Part shown: piece after piece, positions 8,785 to 16,905 of the stretch
Layout: each line of letters starts with the position of its first letter
Position numbering within the stretch: the first letter of the stretch is position 1
Source of the DNA: Pseudomonas sp. URMO17WK12:I2
GTDB lineage: Bacteria > Pseudomonadota > Gammaproteobacteria > Pseudomonadales > Pseudomonadaceae
Reading direction: 5' to 3'
Assembly: GCF_003253735.1 (NCBI RefSeq)
Contig: NZ_QKYW01000004.1
Location: forward strand, 248,001-312,000
DNA length: 64,000 nucleotides
Position numbers and translations under genes: made by a program
The notes under the pieces: model-generated
The model's database searches: none
Told to the model about the DNA's origin: nothing
The model's input: the letters and a program-made list of their open reading frames with translations, nothing else

Positions 8785-9435
8785 ATGTTCGATACCAGCT
8801 TCACCTGGAACGATTTCCTCTACCTGCTCGACGGCGCCTGGGTCACCCTGCAACTGACCTTCTGGGCCATCCTGCTGGGCTCTTTCGCCGGCCTGCTGTG
8901 CGGCCTGCTGCGTGCCCTGCTGCCGCGCGCCACCCTGCCGCTGGCCTGGGTGCTCGATGTGTTTCGCAGCGTGCCACTGCTCATCCAGTTCGTGCTGTTC
9001 AACTCGTTCAAGAGCATCGCCGGCATCGACATCAGCGCCTTTGCGGTGGGCTGCATCGTGCTGGGCATCTACGCCGCCGCCTACTTCACCGAGATCGTCC
9101 GTAGCGGCGTGCTGTCGGTACCGTTCACCCTGCGCCGCGCCAGCCGCTCGCTGGGCCTGAGCTACCTGCAGGACCTGCGCTACATCGTGCTGCCGATGGC
9201 CACCCGGGTGGCCTTCCCCGGCTGGCTGAACCTGGTGCTCAGCGTGATGAAGGACACCGCGCTGGTGATGTGGATCGGCATCGTCGAGCTGCTGCGCGCC
9301 TCGCAAACCATCGTCACACGCATTCAAGAGCCGCTGCTGGTGCTGTGCATCGCCGGCCTCATCTACTACGTCATGAGCCTGGTGGTCGCCCGCCTTGGCG
9401 CCCGTCTGGAAAGAAGGTGGCAGGAAAATGATTGA
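8785..9435 (+). CDS. Amino-acid ABC transporter permease, second subunit
   Basis: A 216-residue inner-membrane protein of the same polar amino-acid permease family, with the ATPase-contact loop RASRSLGLSYLQDLRYIVLP and hydrophobic spans through most of the chain. Its opening residues (MFDTSFTWNDFLYLLDGAW) resemble those of the first permease, suggesting the pair arose by duplication. It begins 9 bp after the first permease and its stop overlaps the ATPase start by 8 bp. Confidence 0.88.
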   Translation: MFDTSFTWNDFLYLLDGAWVTLQLTFWAILLGSFAGLLCGLLRALLPRATLPLAWVLDVFRSVPLLIQFVLFNSFKSIAGIDISAFAVGCIVLGIYAAAYFTEIVRSGVLSVPFTLRRASRSLGLSYLQDLRYIVLPMATRVAFPGWLNLVLSVMKDTALVMWIGIVELLRASQTIVTRIQEPLLVLCIAGLIYYVMSLVVARLGARLERRWQEND

Positions 9436-10150
9436 GATCGACAACGTATACAAATCCTTCGGCGAACTCGAAGTGATCAAGGGCGTCAGCCTGACCGTGA
9501 ACAAGGGTGAAGTGGTGTCGATCATCGGCGGCTCCGGCTCCGGCAAATCGACCCTGCTGATGTGCATCAACGGCCTGGAGTCGATCAAGAGCGGCAGCAT
9601 CCGCGTCGACGGCACCGAAGTGCATGCGCCGGGCACCGACATCAACAAGCTGCGGCAGAAGATCGGCATCGTGTTCCAGCAGTGGAACGCCTTCCCGCAC
9701 CTGACCGTGCTGGAAAACGTCATGCTGGCGCCGCGCAAGGTGCTCGGCCTGAGCAAGCAGGAGGCCGAGGCCATCGCCGTGCAGCAGCTCACCCACGTGG
9801 GCCTGGCCGACAAGCTCAAGGTGTTCCCCGGCAAGCTCTCCGGGGGCCAGCAGCAGCGCATGGCGATTGCACGCGCCCTGGCCATGAGCCCCGACTACAT
9901 GCTGTTCGACGAGGCCACCAGCGCCCTCGACCCGCAACTGGTCGGCGAGGTGCTCGACACCATGCGCATGCTCGCCGAAGACGGCATGACCATGGTGCTG
10001 GTGACCCACGAGATCCGCTTCGCCCGTGACGTGTCCGACCGCGTGGCGTTCTTTCGCAACGGCCTGGTGCACGAGATCGGCGCGCCCGAGCAGGTGCTCG
10101 GCAACCCGCAACGACCGGAAACCGCCGACTTCCTCAAGTCGGTTCATTGA
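9428..10150 (+). CDS. Amino-acid ABC transporter ATP-binding protein
   Basis: A 240-residue GlnQ/HisP-type ATPase. It has Walker A GGSGSGKST, signature [16 protein letters not shown], Walker B MLFDEATSALD and the switch histidine in LVTHEI. The ATG at 9428 follows CAGGAAA and gives the usual start MIEIDNVYKSFG. A slightly longer frame from 9395 lies in the permease gene and is rejected. It should power the importer formed with the two preceding permeases and the binding protein at 5390. Confidence 0.92.
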   Translation: MIEIDNVYKSFGELEVIKGVSLTVNKGEVVSIIGGSGSGKSTLLMCINGLESIKSGSIRVDGTEVHAPGTDINKLRQKIGIVFQQWNAFPHLTVLENVMLAPRKVLGLSKQEAEAIAVQQLTHVGLADKLKVFPGKLSGGQQQRMAIARALAMSPDYMLFDEATSALDPQLVGEVLDTMRMLAEDGMTMVLVTHEIRFARDVSDRVAFFRNGLVHEIGAPEQVLGNPQRPETADFLKSVH

Positions 10151-10162
10151 GAGGGCTGCGCC

Positions 10163-11200
10163 GTGCGTTCGAACAAGGTCATTCACGTGGTCAGCTGCCA
10201 TGCCGAAGGCGAGGTCGGCGACGTCATCGTCGGCGGCGTCGCGCCACCGCCCGGCGAGACGCTGTGGCAGCAGTCGCGCTGGATCGAACAGGACGACTTC
10301 CTGCGTAACTTCGTGCTCAACGAGCCGCGCGGCGGCGTGTTCCGCCACGTCAACCTGCTGGTGCCGGCGAAGAATCCCAAGGCGCAGATGGGCTGGATCA
10401 TCATGGAGCCGGCCGACGTGCCGCCGATGTCCGGCTCCAACTCGCTGTGCGTGGCCACCGTGCTGCTCGACAGTGGCATCCTGCCGATGACCGAACCGCA
10501 GACCTTCCTGACCCTGGAGGCACCCGGCGGCCTGGTGGAAGTGATCGCCGACTGCCGTGACGGCAAGGCCGAGCGCGTCGAGGTGAAGAACGTACCCTCG
10601 TTCGCCGACAAGCTCGACGCATGGATCGAGGTCGAAGGCCTGGGTTCGCTGCAAGTCGATACCGCCTATGGCGGCGACAGCTTCGTAATCGCCGATGCGC
10701 GCCACCTTGGTTTTTCCATCCAGGCCGATGAAGCAGCCGATCTGGTCGCCGTGGGCCTGCGTATCACCAAAGCCGCCAATGAACAGCTCGGTTTCCAGCA
10801 CCCGCTGAACCCGGACTGGAGCCATATCTCCTTCTGCCAGATCGCCGCTCCGGTGGTTCACGAGAACGGCATCGCCACGGGCGCCAATGCGGTGGTCATC
10901 CGCCCCGGCAAGATCGACCGCTCACCCTGCGGGACCGGCTGTTCGGCACGCATGGCGGTGCTGCATGCCAAAGGCCAGCTGGCGGTCGGCGAACGCTTTA
11001 TCGGCCGCTCGATCATCGGTTCCGAATTTCACTGCCGCATCGACTCGCTGACCGATGTGGCCGGCCGCCCGGCGATCTACCCCTGCCTATCCGGCCGCGC
11101 GTGGATCACCGGCACTCACCAGCACCTGCTCGACCCGAGCGATCCCTGGCCAACGGGCTATCGCCTGTCGGATACCTGGCCGGTGGAGCTGAAGCTTTAA
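10163..11200 (+). CDS. Proline racemase superfamily protein of the Ser/Cys type (3-hydroxyproline epimerase-like)
   Basis: A 345-residue homologue of the lhpA product with an altered active site. The first catalytic position is Ser90, in MSGSNSLC, where lhpA has Cys; the second is retained as Cys256 in [11 protein letters not shown]. Characterised Ser/Cys members act as epimerases on 3- and 4-hydroxyproline, while the Cys/Thr type dehydrates trans-3-hydroxy-L-proline. The best guess is therefore a hydroxyproline 2-epimerase with 3-hydroxy preference, which would pair with the aconitase X dehydratase in the same operon. It starts with GTG 12 bp after the ATPase, preceded by GAGAGGG. The substrate is not provable from sequence. 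Confidence 0.82.
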   Translation: MRSNKVIHVVSCHAEGEVGDVIVGGVAPPPGETLWQQSRWIEQDDFLRNFVLNEPRGGVFRHVNLLVPAKNPKAQMGWIIMEPADVPPMSGSNSLCVATVLLDSGILPMTEPQTFLTLEAPGGLVEVIADCRDGKAERVEVKNVPSFADKLDAWIEVEGLGSLQVDTAYGGDSFVIADARHLGFSIQADEAADLVAVGLRITKAANEQLGFQHPLNPDWSHISFCQIAAPVVHENGIATGANAVVIRPGKIDRSPCGTGCSARMAVLHAKGQLAVGERFIGRSIIGSEFHCRIDSLTDVAGRPAIYPCLSGRAWITGTHQHLLDPSDPWPTGYRLSDTWPVELKL

Positions 11201-11273
11201 TAGGTACTTCATGATCTCGTCGACTAGCAAAAAGCACGTCGATTGAGAGGCTGCAAAGCAGGAGCGGCCATAC

Positions 11274-11372
11274 GTAGGGTGGATCGGGGCGCGTAGCCGA
11301 CGTTTTTTCATCCACCGTAACGATTGCAGAGCGGTGGATGGGTCGAGCCGCGTAGGTGAAGCGTCATCCACC
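11274..11372. repeat. Two tandem GTAGGGTGGAT-type intergenic repeats
   Basis: Two hairpin units lie in the 312-bp gap before the deaminase gene: GGTGGAT (11278) pairs with ATCCACC (11310), and GGTGGAT (11333) pairs with ATCCACC (11366). A related unit (GTAGGGCGGATAA with TTATCC) lies at 14555. They look like short extragenic palindromes; no coding sequence overlaps them. Confidence 0.6.
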
Positions 11373-11469
11373 CACGGCCTGAAAGTTTGAAATCCGCCGG
11401 TTCGCCGGCGACCTGACCCGGGCATAACGCCCAACAACGGAAAACAGACGGCCTGCTACGGCCTTTTGC

Positions 11470-11483
11470 TTTCGTATACGAAA
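11470..11483. promoter_or_regulatory. Palindromic operator upstream of the deaminase gene
   Basis: TTTCGTATACGAAA is a perfect 14-bp palindrome 30 bp upstream of the deaminase ATG, sharing its core TCGTATACGA with the site at 5340. It lies just after a TTGCTT hexamer (11466) that may be a -35 box, so a bound repressor would block initiation. Confidence 0.7.
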
Positions 11484-11512
11484 TACTTTTACTCTGTCCA
11501 GGAGGCAATACC

Positions 11513-12460
11513 ATGAACAGCAACATCTTCACCGGCACCATCCCCGCCCTGATGACCCCCTGCACCGCCGAGCGCAAACCGGACTTCGATGCCCTGGTGC
11601 GCAAGGGCAAAGAGCTTATCCAGGCCGGCATGAGCGCGGTGGTCTATTGCGGTTCCATGGGCGACTGGCCGCTGCTTACCGAGGCCCAACGCCAGGAAGG
11701 CGTCGCGCGCCTGGTGGCTGCCGGCATCCCGACCATCGTCGGCACCGGTGCGGTGAACAGCCGCGAAGCGGTTTCCCATGCTGCCCATGCTGCCAAGGTC
11801 GGCGCCCATGGTCTGATGGTCATCCCGCGGGTGTTGTCCCGAGGTGCTTCGCCAGCCGCCCAGGAAGCCCACTTCGCTGCCATTCTCGAAGCAGCGTCGA
11901 AACTGCCGGCAGTGATCTACAACAGCCCGTACTACGGCTTCGCCACCCGCGCCGAACTGTTCTTCAAGCTGCGTCGCAAGTACCCCAACCTGATCGGCTT
12001 CAAGGAATTCGGCGGCGCCGCCGACATGCGCTACGCCGCCGAGCACATCACCTCCCAGGACAAGGACGTGATTCTCATGGCCGGCGTCGACACCCAGGTG
12101 GTGCACGGCTTCGTCAATTGCGGTGCGACTGGCGCCATCACCGGGATCGGCAACGCCCTGCCGCGCGAAGTGCTGCAACTGGTCGAGCTGAGCAAGCAGG
12201 CTGCCAAGGGCGACGCCATCGCCCGCAGGCGCGCGCTGGAGCTGTCCGAGGCGCTGAACGTGCTGTCGTCCTTCGACGAAGGCACCGACCTGGTCCTCTA
12301 CTACAAGCACCTGATGGTGCTGGGCGGCGACCAGGAATACGCCTTGCACTTCTATGAAACCGATGCCCTCAGCGACGCCCAGCGTAACTACGCCGAGACC
12401 CAGTACACCCTGTTCCGCCAGTGGTACGCCAACTGGTCAACCGCAAACGGCGCCGCCTGA
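11513..12460 (+). CDS. lhpC: Pyrroline-4-hydroxy-2-carboxylate deaminase (DapA family)
   Basis: A 315-residue class I aldolase-fold protein of the dihydrodipicolinate synthase family. The Schiff-base lysine is Lys164 in LIGFKEFGG and the conserved tyrosine Tyr136 in VIYNSPYYG. In hydroxyproline catabolism this family converts pyrroline-4-hydroxy-2-carboxylate to 2-oxoglutarate semialdehyde with loss of water and ammonia, linking the dehydrogenase above to the semialdehyde dehydrogenase below. The start has a strong ribosome-binding site (AGGAGG, 8 bp upstream). Its own palindromic operator separates it from the epimerase-transport operon. Lysine-biosynthesis DapA is unlikely given the neighbours. 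Confidence 0.9.
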   Translation: MNSNIFTGTIPALMTPCTAERKPDFDALVRKGKELIQAGMSAVVYCGSMGDWPLLTEAQRQEGVARLVAAGIPTIVGTGAVNSREAVSHAAHAAKVGAHGLMVIPRVLSRGASPAAQEAHFAAILEAASKLPAVIYNSPYYGFATRAELFFKLRRKYPNLIGFKEFGGAADMRYAAEHITSQDKDVILMAGVDTQVVHGFVNCGATGAITGIGNALPREVLQLVELSKQAAKGDAIARRRALELSEALNVLSSFDEGTDLVLYYKHLMVLGGDQEYALHFYETDALSDAQRNYAETQYTLFRQWYANWSTANGAA

Positions 12461-12469
12461 TCCCTGTAC

Positions 12470-12502
12470 CTTGGCCGGCTGCCTGCAACGCATCCGGCCA
12501 AG
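12470..12502. repeat. Inverted repeat after the deaminase gene
   Basis: CTTGGCCGG (12470-12478) and CCGGCCAAG (12494-12502) form a perfect 9-bp stem with a 15-nt loop, 10 bp after the deaminase stop. No U-tract follows, so it may stabilise the 3' end or bind a protein rather than act as an intrinsic terminator. The rest of the 313-bp gap shows only the promoter at 12701. Confidence 0.5.
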
Positions 12503-12700
12503 CTGGCTCGTAGTGAATGACAGCCTGCCTGCGCGAGCTGATTGCCTTGCCTGAGCACAGCTGCCGAGATGTTTACCCAGCAACTCATATCAGTGCTGAT
12601 CCAGCCTCGCGCTGCGCGTTTGACAGCTCGCCGCCCCACGCCCTGCCAAGCCGGATATCGAGGCCGGAGCGCTGAACACCCGGCAAGAAAAATGGCAGAC

Positions 12701-12728
12701 TTGCGCAACTGATCAGACATCGTACAAT
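12701..12728 (+). promoter_or_regulatory. Sigma-70-like promoter of the semialdehyde dehydrogenase gene
   Basis: TTGCGC (12701) and TACAAT (12723) are separated by 16 bp, 46 bp upstream of the ATG. The -10 sits in ATCGTACAAT, which keeps one half (TCGTA) of the palindrome seen at the other two cluster promoters; whether that matters is unclear. Confidence 0.5.
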
Positions 12729-12773
12729 CAAAGTCTTTTCCGTACGTGTAAACGTCCCCAACAGGAGCTAACA

Positions 12774-14354
12774 ATGCCCGCTACCATCGGCCACAACATC
12801 ATCGGCGGCGCGTTCAGCGCAGCCGGCTCCGTCGTTCACAAGAGCCATGACGCCACCACTGGCGAAGCCCTGCCCTACGATTTCATCCAGGCCACGCCTG
12901 AGGAAGTCGACGCCGCCGCCAAAGCAGCCGCGGCTGCCTACCCGACTTACCGCAGCCTGCCCGCCGCCAAGCGCGCCGAGTTCCTTGACGCCATCGCTGA
13001 CGAGCTGGACGCCCTGGGTGACGAGTTCGTCGCCACCGTGTGCCGCGAAACCGCCCTGCCGACCGCCCGTATCCAGGGTGAGCGCGGCCGTACCAGCGGC
13101 CAGATGCGCCTGTTCGCCAAAGTGCTGCGCCGTGGCGACTTCTATGGCGCGCGCATCGACCGTGCCCTGCCGGATCGCCAGCCGCTGCCGCGCCCGGATC
13201 TGCGCCAGTACCGCATCGGCCTCGGCCCGGTTGCCGTGTTCGGCGCCAGCAACTTCCCGCTGGCCTTCTCCACCGCCGGTGGTGACACCGCCGCCGCCCT
13301 GGCCGCCGGTTGCCCGGTGGTGTTCAAGGCCCACAGCGGCCATATGACCACCGCCGCCCACGTGGGTGAAGCCATCCTGCGCGCCGCCGAAAAAACCGCC
13401 ATGCCCAAGGGCGTGTTCAACATGATCTACGGCTCGGGCGTTGGCGAGGCGCTGGTCAAGCACCCGGCCATCCAGGCTGTCGGCTTCACCGGCTCGCTGA
13501 AAGGCGGTCGCGCCCTGTGCGACATGGCTGCGGCGCGCCCACAGCCGATCCCGGTATTCGCCGAGATGAGCAGCATCAACCCGGTCATTCTGCTGCCCGA
13601 AGCCATCAAGGCCCGTGGCGAGAAAATCGCCGGCGAGCTGGCGGGTTCGGTGGTCATGGGCTGTGGCCAGTTCTGCACCAACCCGGGTCTGGTGATCGGT
13701 ATCCGTTCGCCCGAGTTCAGCGCCTTCCTGGAAAGCTTCACCGCCAAGATGGCCGAGCAGCAGCCGCAAACCATGCTCAACGCCGGCACCCTGAAGAGCT
13801 ACGTGAAAGGCCTCGAAGCACTCAACGCACATTCCGGCATCACCCACCTGACCGGTGCCAAGCAGGAAGGGAACCAGGCGCGTCCGCAACTGTTCAAGGC
13901 CGACGTCAGCCTGCTGCTGGGCGGCGATGAGCTGCTGCAGGAAGAAGTCTTCGGCCCGACCACCATCGTCGTCGAAGTGGCTGACAAGGCCGAGCTGCTG
14001 AAGGCCATCAACGGCCTGCACGGTCAGCTGACCGCCACCCTGCTCACCGAGCCGGGCGATCTGGCCGGTAGCGAAGAGCTGTTCGCACTGCTCGAGCAGA
14101 AGGTCGGTCGCGTGCTGTTCAACGGTTACCCGACCGGCGTGGAAGTCTGCGACTCCATGGTTCACGGCGGCCCGTACCCGGCGACTTCCGACGCTCGCGG
14201 CACCTCCGTCGGCACCCTGGCCATCGACCGCTTCCTGCGCCCGGTGTGCTACCAGAACTGCCCGGATGCGCTGCTGCCGGACGCGTTGAAGAACGCCAAC
14301 CCGCTGCAGATCGCCCGCCTGGTAGATGGCGCCAGCAGCCGCGACGCGCTGTAA
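12774..14354 (+). CDS. lhpG: 2-oxoglutarate semialdehyde dehydrogenase
   Basis: A 526-residue NADP-dependent aldehyde dehydrogenase of the long KGSADH type. The catalytic cysteine is Cys301 in GCGQFCTNPG, the general base Glu264 in FAEMSS, and the cofactor segments GPVAVFGASNFP and GFTGSLKGG are visible. It oxidises 2-oxoglutarate semialdehyde to 2-oxoglutarate, the last step of the pathway before the TCA cycle. AGGAG lies 7 bp upstream of the ATG. It has its own promoter and ends at a strong terminator, so it is transcribed separately from the deaminase gene. The same enzyme type serves pentose and sugar-acid pathways; context favours hydroxyproline. Confidence 0.92.
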   Translation: MPATIGHNIIGGAFSAAGSVVHKSHDATTGEALPYDFIQATPEEVDAAAKAAAAAYPTYRSLPAAKRAEFLDAIADELDALGDEFVATVCRETALPTARIQGERGRTSGQMRLFAKVLRRGDFYGARIDRALPDRQPLPRPDLRQYRIGLGPVAVFGASNFPLAFSTAGGDTAAALAAGCPVVFKAHSGHMTTAAHVGEAILRAAEKTAMPKGVFNMIYGSGVGEALVKHPAIQAVGFTGSLKGGRALCDMAAARPQPIPVFAEMSSINPVILLPEAIKARGEKIAGELAGSVVMGCGQFCTNPGLVIGIRSPEFSAFLESFTAKMAEQQPQTMLNAGTLKSYVKGLEALNAHSGITHLTGAKQEGNQARPQLFKADVSLLLGGDELLQEEVFGPTTIVVEVADKAELLKAINGLHGQLTATLLTEPGDLAGSEELFALLEQKVGRVLFNGYPTGVEVCDSMVHGGPYPATSDARGTSVGTLAIDRFLRPVCYQNCPDALLPDALKNANPLQIARLVDGASSRDAL

Positions 14355-14374
14355 GCGCCTGAGCATGCTGTAAC

Positions 14375-14403
14375 GAAAAGCCGACCTTAGGGTCGGCTTT
14401 TTT
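14375..14403 (+). terminator. Rho-independent terminator
   Basis: AAAAGCCGACC-TTAG-GGTCGGCTTTT forms an 11-bp stem with a tetraloop, followed by further T residues, 20 bp after the semialdehyde dehydrogenase stop. It closes the hydroxyproline region. Confidence 0.92.
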
Positions 14404-14478
14404 GTGGGGCGGCGTTTTCCCGGGTGTCGCCGCGCTCGACCCGGGCTACGAGGTTCAAGATCATGCACGCGGTCTTAT

Positions 14479-14525
14479 GTGGGAGCGCGCCATGCGCGCG
14501 AATCGCGGGCATGGCCCGCTCCCAC
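14479..14525. repeat. REP-like palindrome, copy 1
   Basis: GTGGGAGCG...GGCCCGCTCCCAC is an imperfect 47-bp palindrome of the Pseudomonas extragenic repeat type. Related copies lie at 27976-28023 and 31720-31769, all intergenic. Confidence 0.8.
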
Positions 14526-14554
14526 GGACAAGGTGAGACCCTGCACGGTAGGCA

Positions 14555-14587
14555 GTAGGGCGGATAACGCGAAGCTTATCCATCAGT
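14555..14587. repeat. GTAGGGCGGATAA-type intergenic repeat
   Basis: GCGGATAA (14559) and TTATCCATC (14577) form a short hairpin related to the tandem units at 11274-11372. The remainder of the 14404-14776 gap shows no gene. Confidence 0.55.
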
Positions 14588-14776
14588 GGTCACGCCGCGA
14601 GATCAATTATCTCGACAGCCCTAAAGCGCTTACGCACAACCCCTGTCGCTCACGACTACTCCCAGGTCGCACTCGAATCCCGCCACAGCCGGCCAGCCAC
14701 GTAGGTTATCCACAGATGGACGCCAAGGCCCAGGCCAGGCGCGTCCGCACGTTGGAGTAATCGCGCGGAGGCCGCC

Positions 14777-16093
14777 ATGAGCGTCACGACTTATCCACAA
14801 CCGGCTGTGCCGGTCGATGTGCGCACCTTGCGCAAGGTGATCGCCGCCTCGGCCATCGGCAACTTCGTCGAATGGTTCGACTTCGCCGTCTACGGCTTTC
14901 TCGCCGTGACCATCGCCTCGCTGTTCTTCCCACCGGGCAACCCGACGCTGGCGCTGCTGCAAACCTTCGCGGTGTTCGCCGTATCCTTCGCCCTGCGCCC
15001 GCTGGGCGGCATCGTCTTCGGTATTCTCGGCGACCGTATCGGCCGCAAACGCGTGCTGTCGATCACCGTGCTGCTGATGGCCGGCGCCACCACCCTGATC
15101 GGCCTGCTGCCCACCTACGCCAGCATCGGCCTGGTCGCCCCGCTGCTGCTGGCCCTGGCGCGCTGCCTGCAAGGCTTCTCCGCCGGTGGCGAATACGCCG
15201 GCGCCTGCGCCTTCGTGATGGAGCACGCGCCCACCGAGCAGAAGGCCCGCTATGGCAGCTTCGTGCCGGTGTCCACCTTTGCAGCGTTCGCCTGCGCGGC
15301 CGGGCTGGTGTTCGGCATGGGGTTCTGGCTCGACGAGGCGCAGATGCAGGCCTGGGGCTGGCGCCTGCCGTTCCTGATCGCCGCACCGCTGGGGCTGGTG
15401 GGCCTGTACATGCGCCTGCGCCTGGACGAGTCGCCGGCCTTCCAGGCCCTGGCCGCGCAAGCCCATCCCGAACATTCGCCACTGCGCGAAACCCTGCGCG
15501 AACACGGCGGCACCGTGCTGTGCCTGTCGGCGTTCATCTCCGCCACGGCGCTGTCGTTCTACATGTTCACTACCTACCTGACCACCTACATGCAGGTGGT
15601 CGGTGGCGCGGCACGGCCGACGGCGCTGCTCGCCAGCCTGATGGCGCTACTGTTCGCCGCGTTGCTGTGCCCCTTCGTGGGCCGCTATTCGGATCGCGTC
15701 GGCCGCCGCCGCACCATTCTCACCGCTGGCGTGGCACTGATCGTCGCGGTCTATCCGGCCTTTACCCTGGCCGCTTCGGGCACCCTGCTGGCTTCTGCGA
15801 TAGGCGCCATGCTGCTGGCCGTCGGCGCGGTAATCTGCGGCGTGGTGACAGCGGTGCTGCTCTCCGAGCAATTTCCCACCCGGGTGCGCTACACCGCCTC
15901 GGCGTTCACCTACAACCTGGCCTACACGGTGTTCGGCGGCACCGCGCCACTGGTCGCTACCTGGCTGATCGAAGCGACCGGCAACCGCATGTCGCCGGCC
16001 TACTACCTGATCGCCATCGCCCTGCTGGCCCTGGCTGGCGGCCTGTCGCTGCCGGAGTCGTCGAAGCGCTCGCTGGATGAGCCGATGAAGTAG
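14777..16093 (+). CDS. MFS transporter, metabolite:H+ symporter (ProP/MHS-like)
   Basis: A 438-residue inner-membrane protein with about twelve hydrophobic spans. It has the MHS-family opening AASAIGNFVEWFDFAVYGFLA, the loop 2-3 motif GDRIGRKRVL, and RCLQGFSAGGEYAGACAFVMEHAP after span 4, close to the proline/betaine and dicarboxylate symporters. GGAGG lies upstream of the ATG. It follows the hydroxyproline cluster but is separated by a terminator and repeats. A role in proline, betaine or hydroxyproline uptake is plausible but not shown. Confidence 0.85.
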   Translation: MSVTTYPQPAVPVDVRTLRKVIAASAIGNFVEWFDFAVYGFLAVTIASLFFPPGNPTLALLQTFAVFAVSFALRPLGGIVFGILGDRIGRKRVLSITVLLMAGATTLIGLLPTYASIGLVAPLLLALARCLQGFSAGGEYAGACAFVMEHAPTEQKARYGSFVPVSTFAAFACAAGLVFGMGFWLDEAQMQAWGWRLPFLIAAPLGLVGLYMRLRLDESPAFQALAAQAHPEHSPLRETLREHGGTVLCLSAFISATALSFYMFTTYLTTYMQVVGGAARPTALLASLMALLFAALLCPFVGRYSDRVGRRRTILTAGVALIVAVYPAFTLAASGTLLASAIGAMLLAVGAVICGVVTAVLLSEQFPTRVRYTASAFTYNLAYTVFGGTAPLVATWLIEATGNRMSPAYYLIAIALLALAGGLSLPESSKRSLDEPMK

Positions 16094-16136
16094 CGGCCAC
16101 GTTATGATGCGCCCACTCAATCTCGGTGGGTCTGCC

Positions 16137-16892
16137 ATGCGACTCGAACTCGATCCCCAATCCGATGACCGCCTGATCGCCCAGTGCTACCGGGTTCACG
16201 GCCCGTTCAGCGCGGCTGATCTGCTCAAGGCCTACGACGAGGCGCCAACCGGCCATCAGCACCTGTTGACCCTGGAGGATCTGGGCCAGGCGCTCTATAC
16301 CTCGATGCACGCCAGCCACTACCACGACCTCGACAGCGGCGACTGGCTACTCGCCGCTGGCATCGACCCAGGCTGGCTGGAAGACGGCTACCCGCGTGAA
16401 GACCTGTCCGTGGCGCAGCGCCTGCACATTCGGCGCCTGGGCTTCGGGCGCCTGTTAGCGCAAACCTCGCTCGACAGCATCTTCGCCAAGGATCTGCGCC
16501 TCGACGAAGACAGCCTGGCCGAGCTGACGGCAGCCAACGCCGACCTGGTTTCACAGCTCGATGGCGAGTGCTACCTGCTGCGCATCCCGGTGCAGCGGCC
16601 TTGCGAATCGCTCTACGGTTTTGCCAATGGCTACTTTTCCTGCGACCTGTCGCCCATGGAGAACTTCCGCCTGGCCGAGCACCTGGAAGATCACTACGGC
16701 TACCGCCTGTTCGGCCTTGGCGCCAGCCTGATCGCCTTCCGCCGCACACGCGCTCTGGATGCGCAGCAGGCCGCGACGCTACTCGACCTGCTCGTGCGCC
16801 TGTATGCCCGCGACGGCAACCAATCCCAGGTTCGCGAGCTGTTCAACGCGAGCCTCGAACGCGAGCTGCTGGTGCTGCGCTATACCGAGTAG
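16137..16892 (+). CDS. Conserved protein of unknown function
   Basis: A 251-residue acidic, leucine-rich soluble protein with no signal peptide or membrane span. I do not recognise a domain. The ATG at 16137 (MRLELDPQSDD) is preceded by GGTGGG and preferred over an in-frame ATG at 16104 that overlaps AT-rich upstream sequence. It is 43 bp downstream of the transporter and convergent with the kinase gene, with 13 bp between stops, so it may be co-transcribed with the transporter. Confidence 0.75.
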   Translation: MRLELDPQSDDRLIAQCYRVHGPFSAADLLKAYDEAPTGHQHLLTLEDLGQALYTSMHASHYHDLDSGDWLLAAGIDPGWLEDGYPREDLSVAQRLHIRRLGFGRLLAQTSLDSIFAKDLRLDEDSLAELTAANADLVSQLDGECYLLRIPVQRPCESLYGFANGYFSCDLSPMENFRLAEHLEDHYGYRLFGLGASLIAFRRTRALDAQQAATLLDLLVRLYARDGNQSQVRELFNASLERELLVLRYTE

Positions 16893-16905
16893 CGCAAGCG
16901 CGCCG

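Noticed and set aside
7927-9885. A 652-codon open frame on the minus strand across the permease and ATPase genes
   Set aside because: It is antisense to three clearly functional genes, has low-complexity His/Gln/Asp-rich composition and matches no family. It is a by-product of high third-position GC.
11428-11469. GGCC-rich stretch followed by TTTTGCTTT as a terminator before the deaminase operator
   Set aside because: The stem is only four GC pairs (GGCC-TGCTAC-GGCC), too weak to call with confidence.
12768-14468. A 566-codon minus-strand frame over the semialdehyde dehydrogenase gene
   Set aside because: It mirrors a well-supported enzyme gene, and its translation is Ala/Gly/Gln-rich with no domain.
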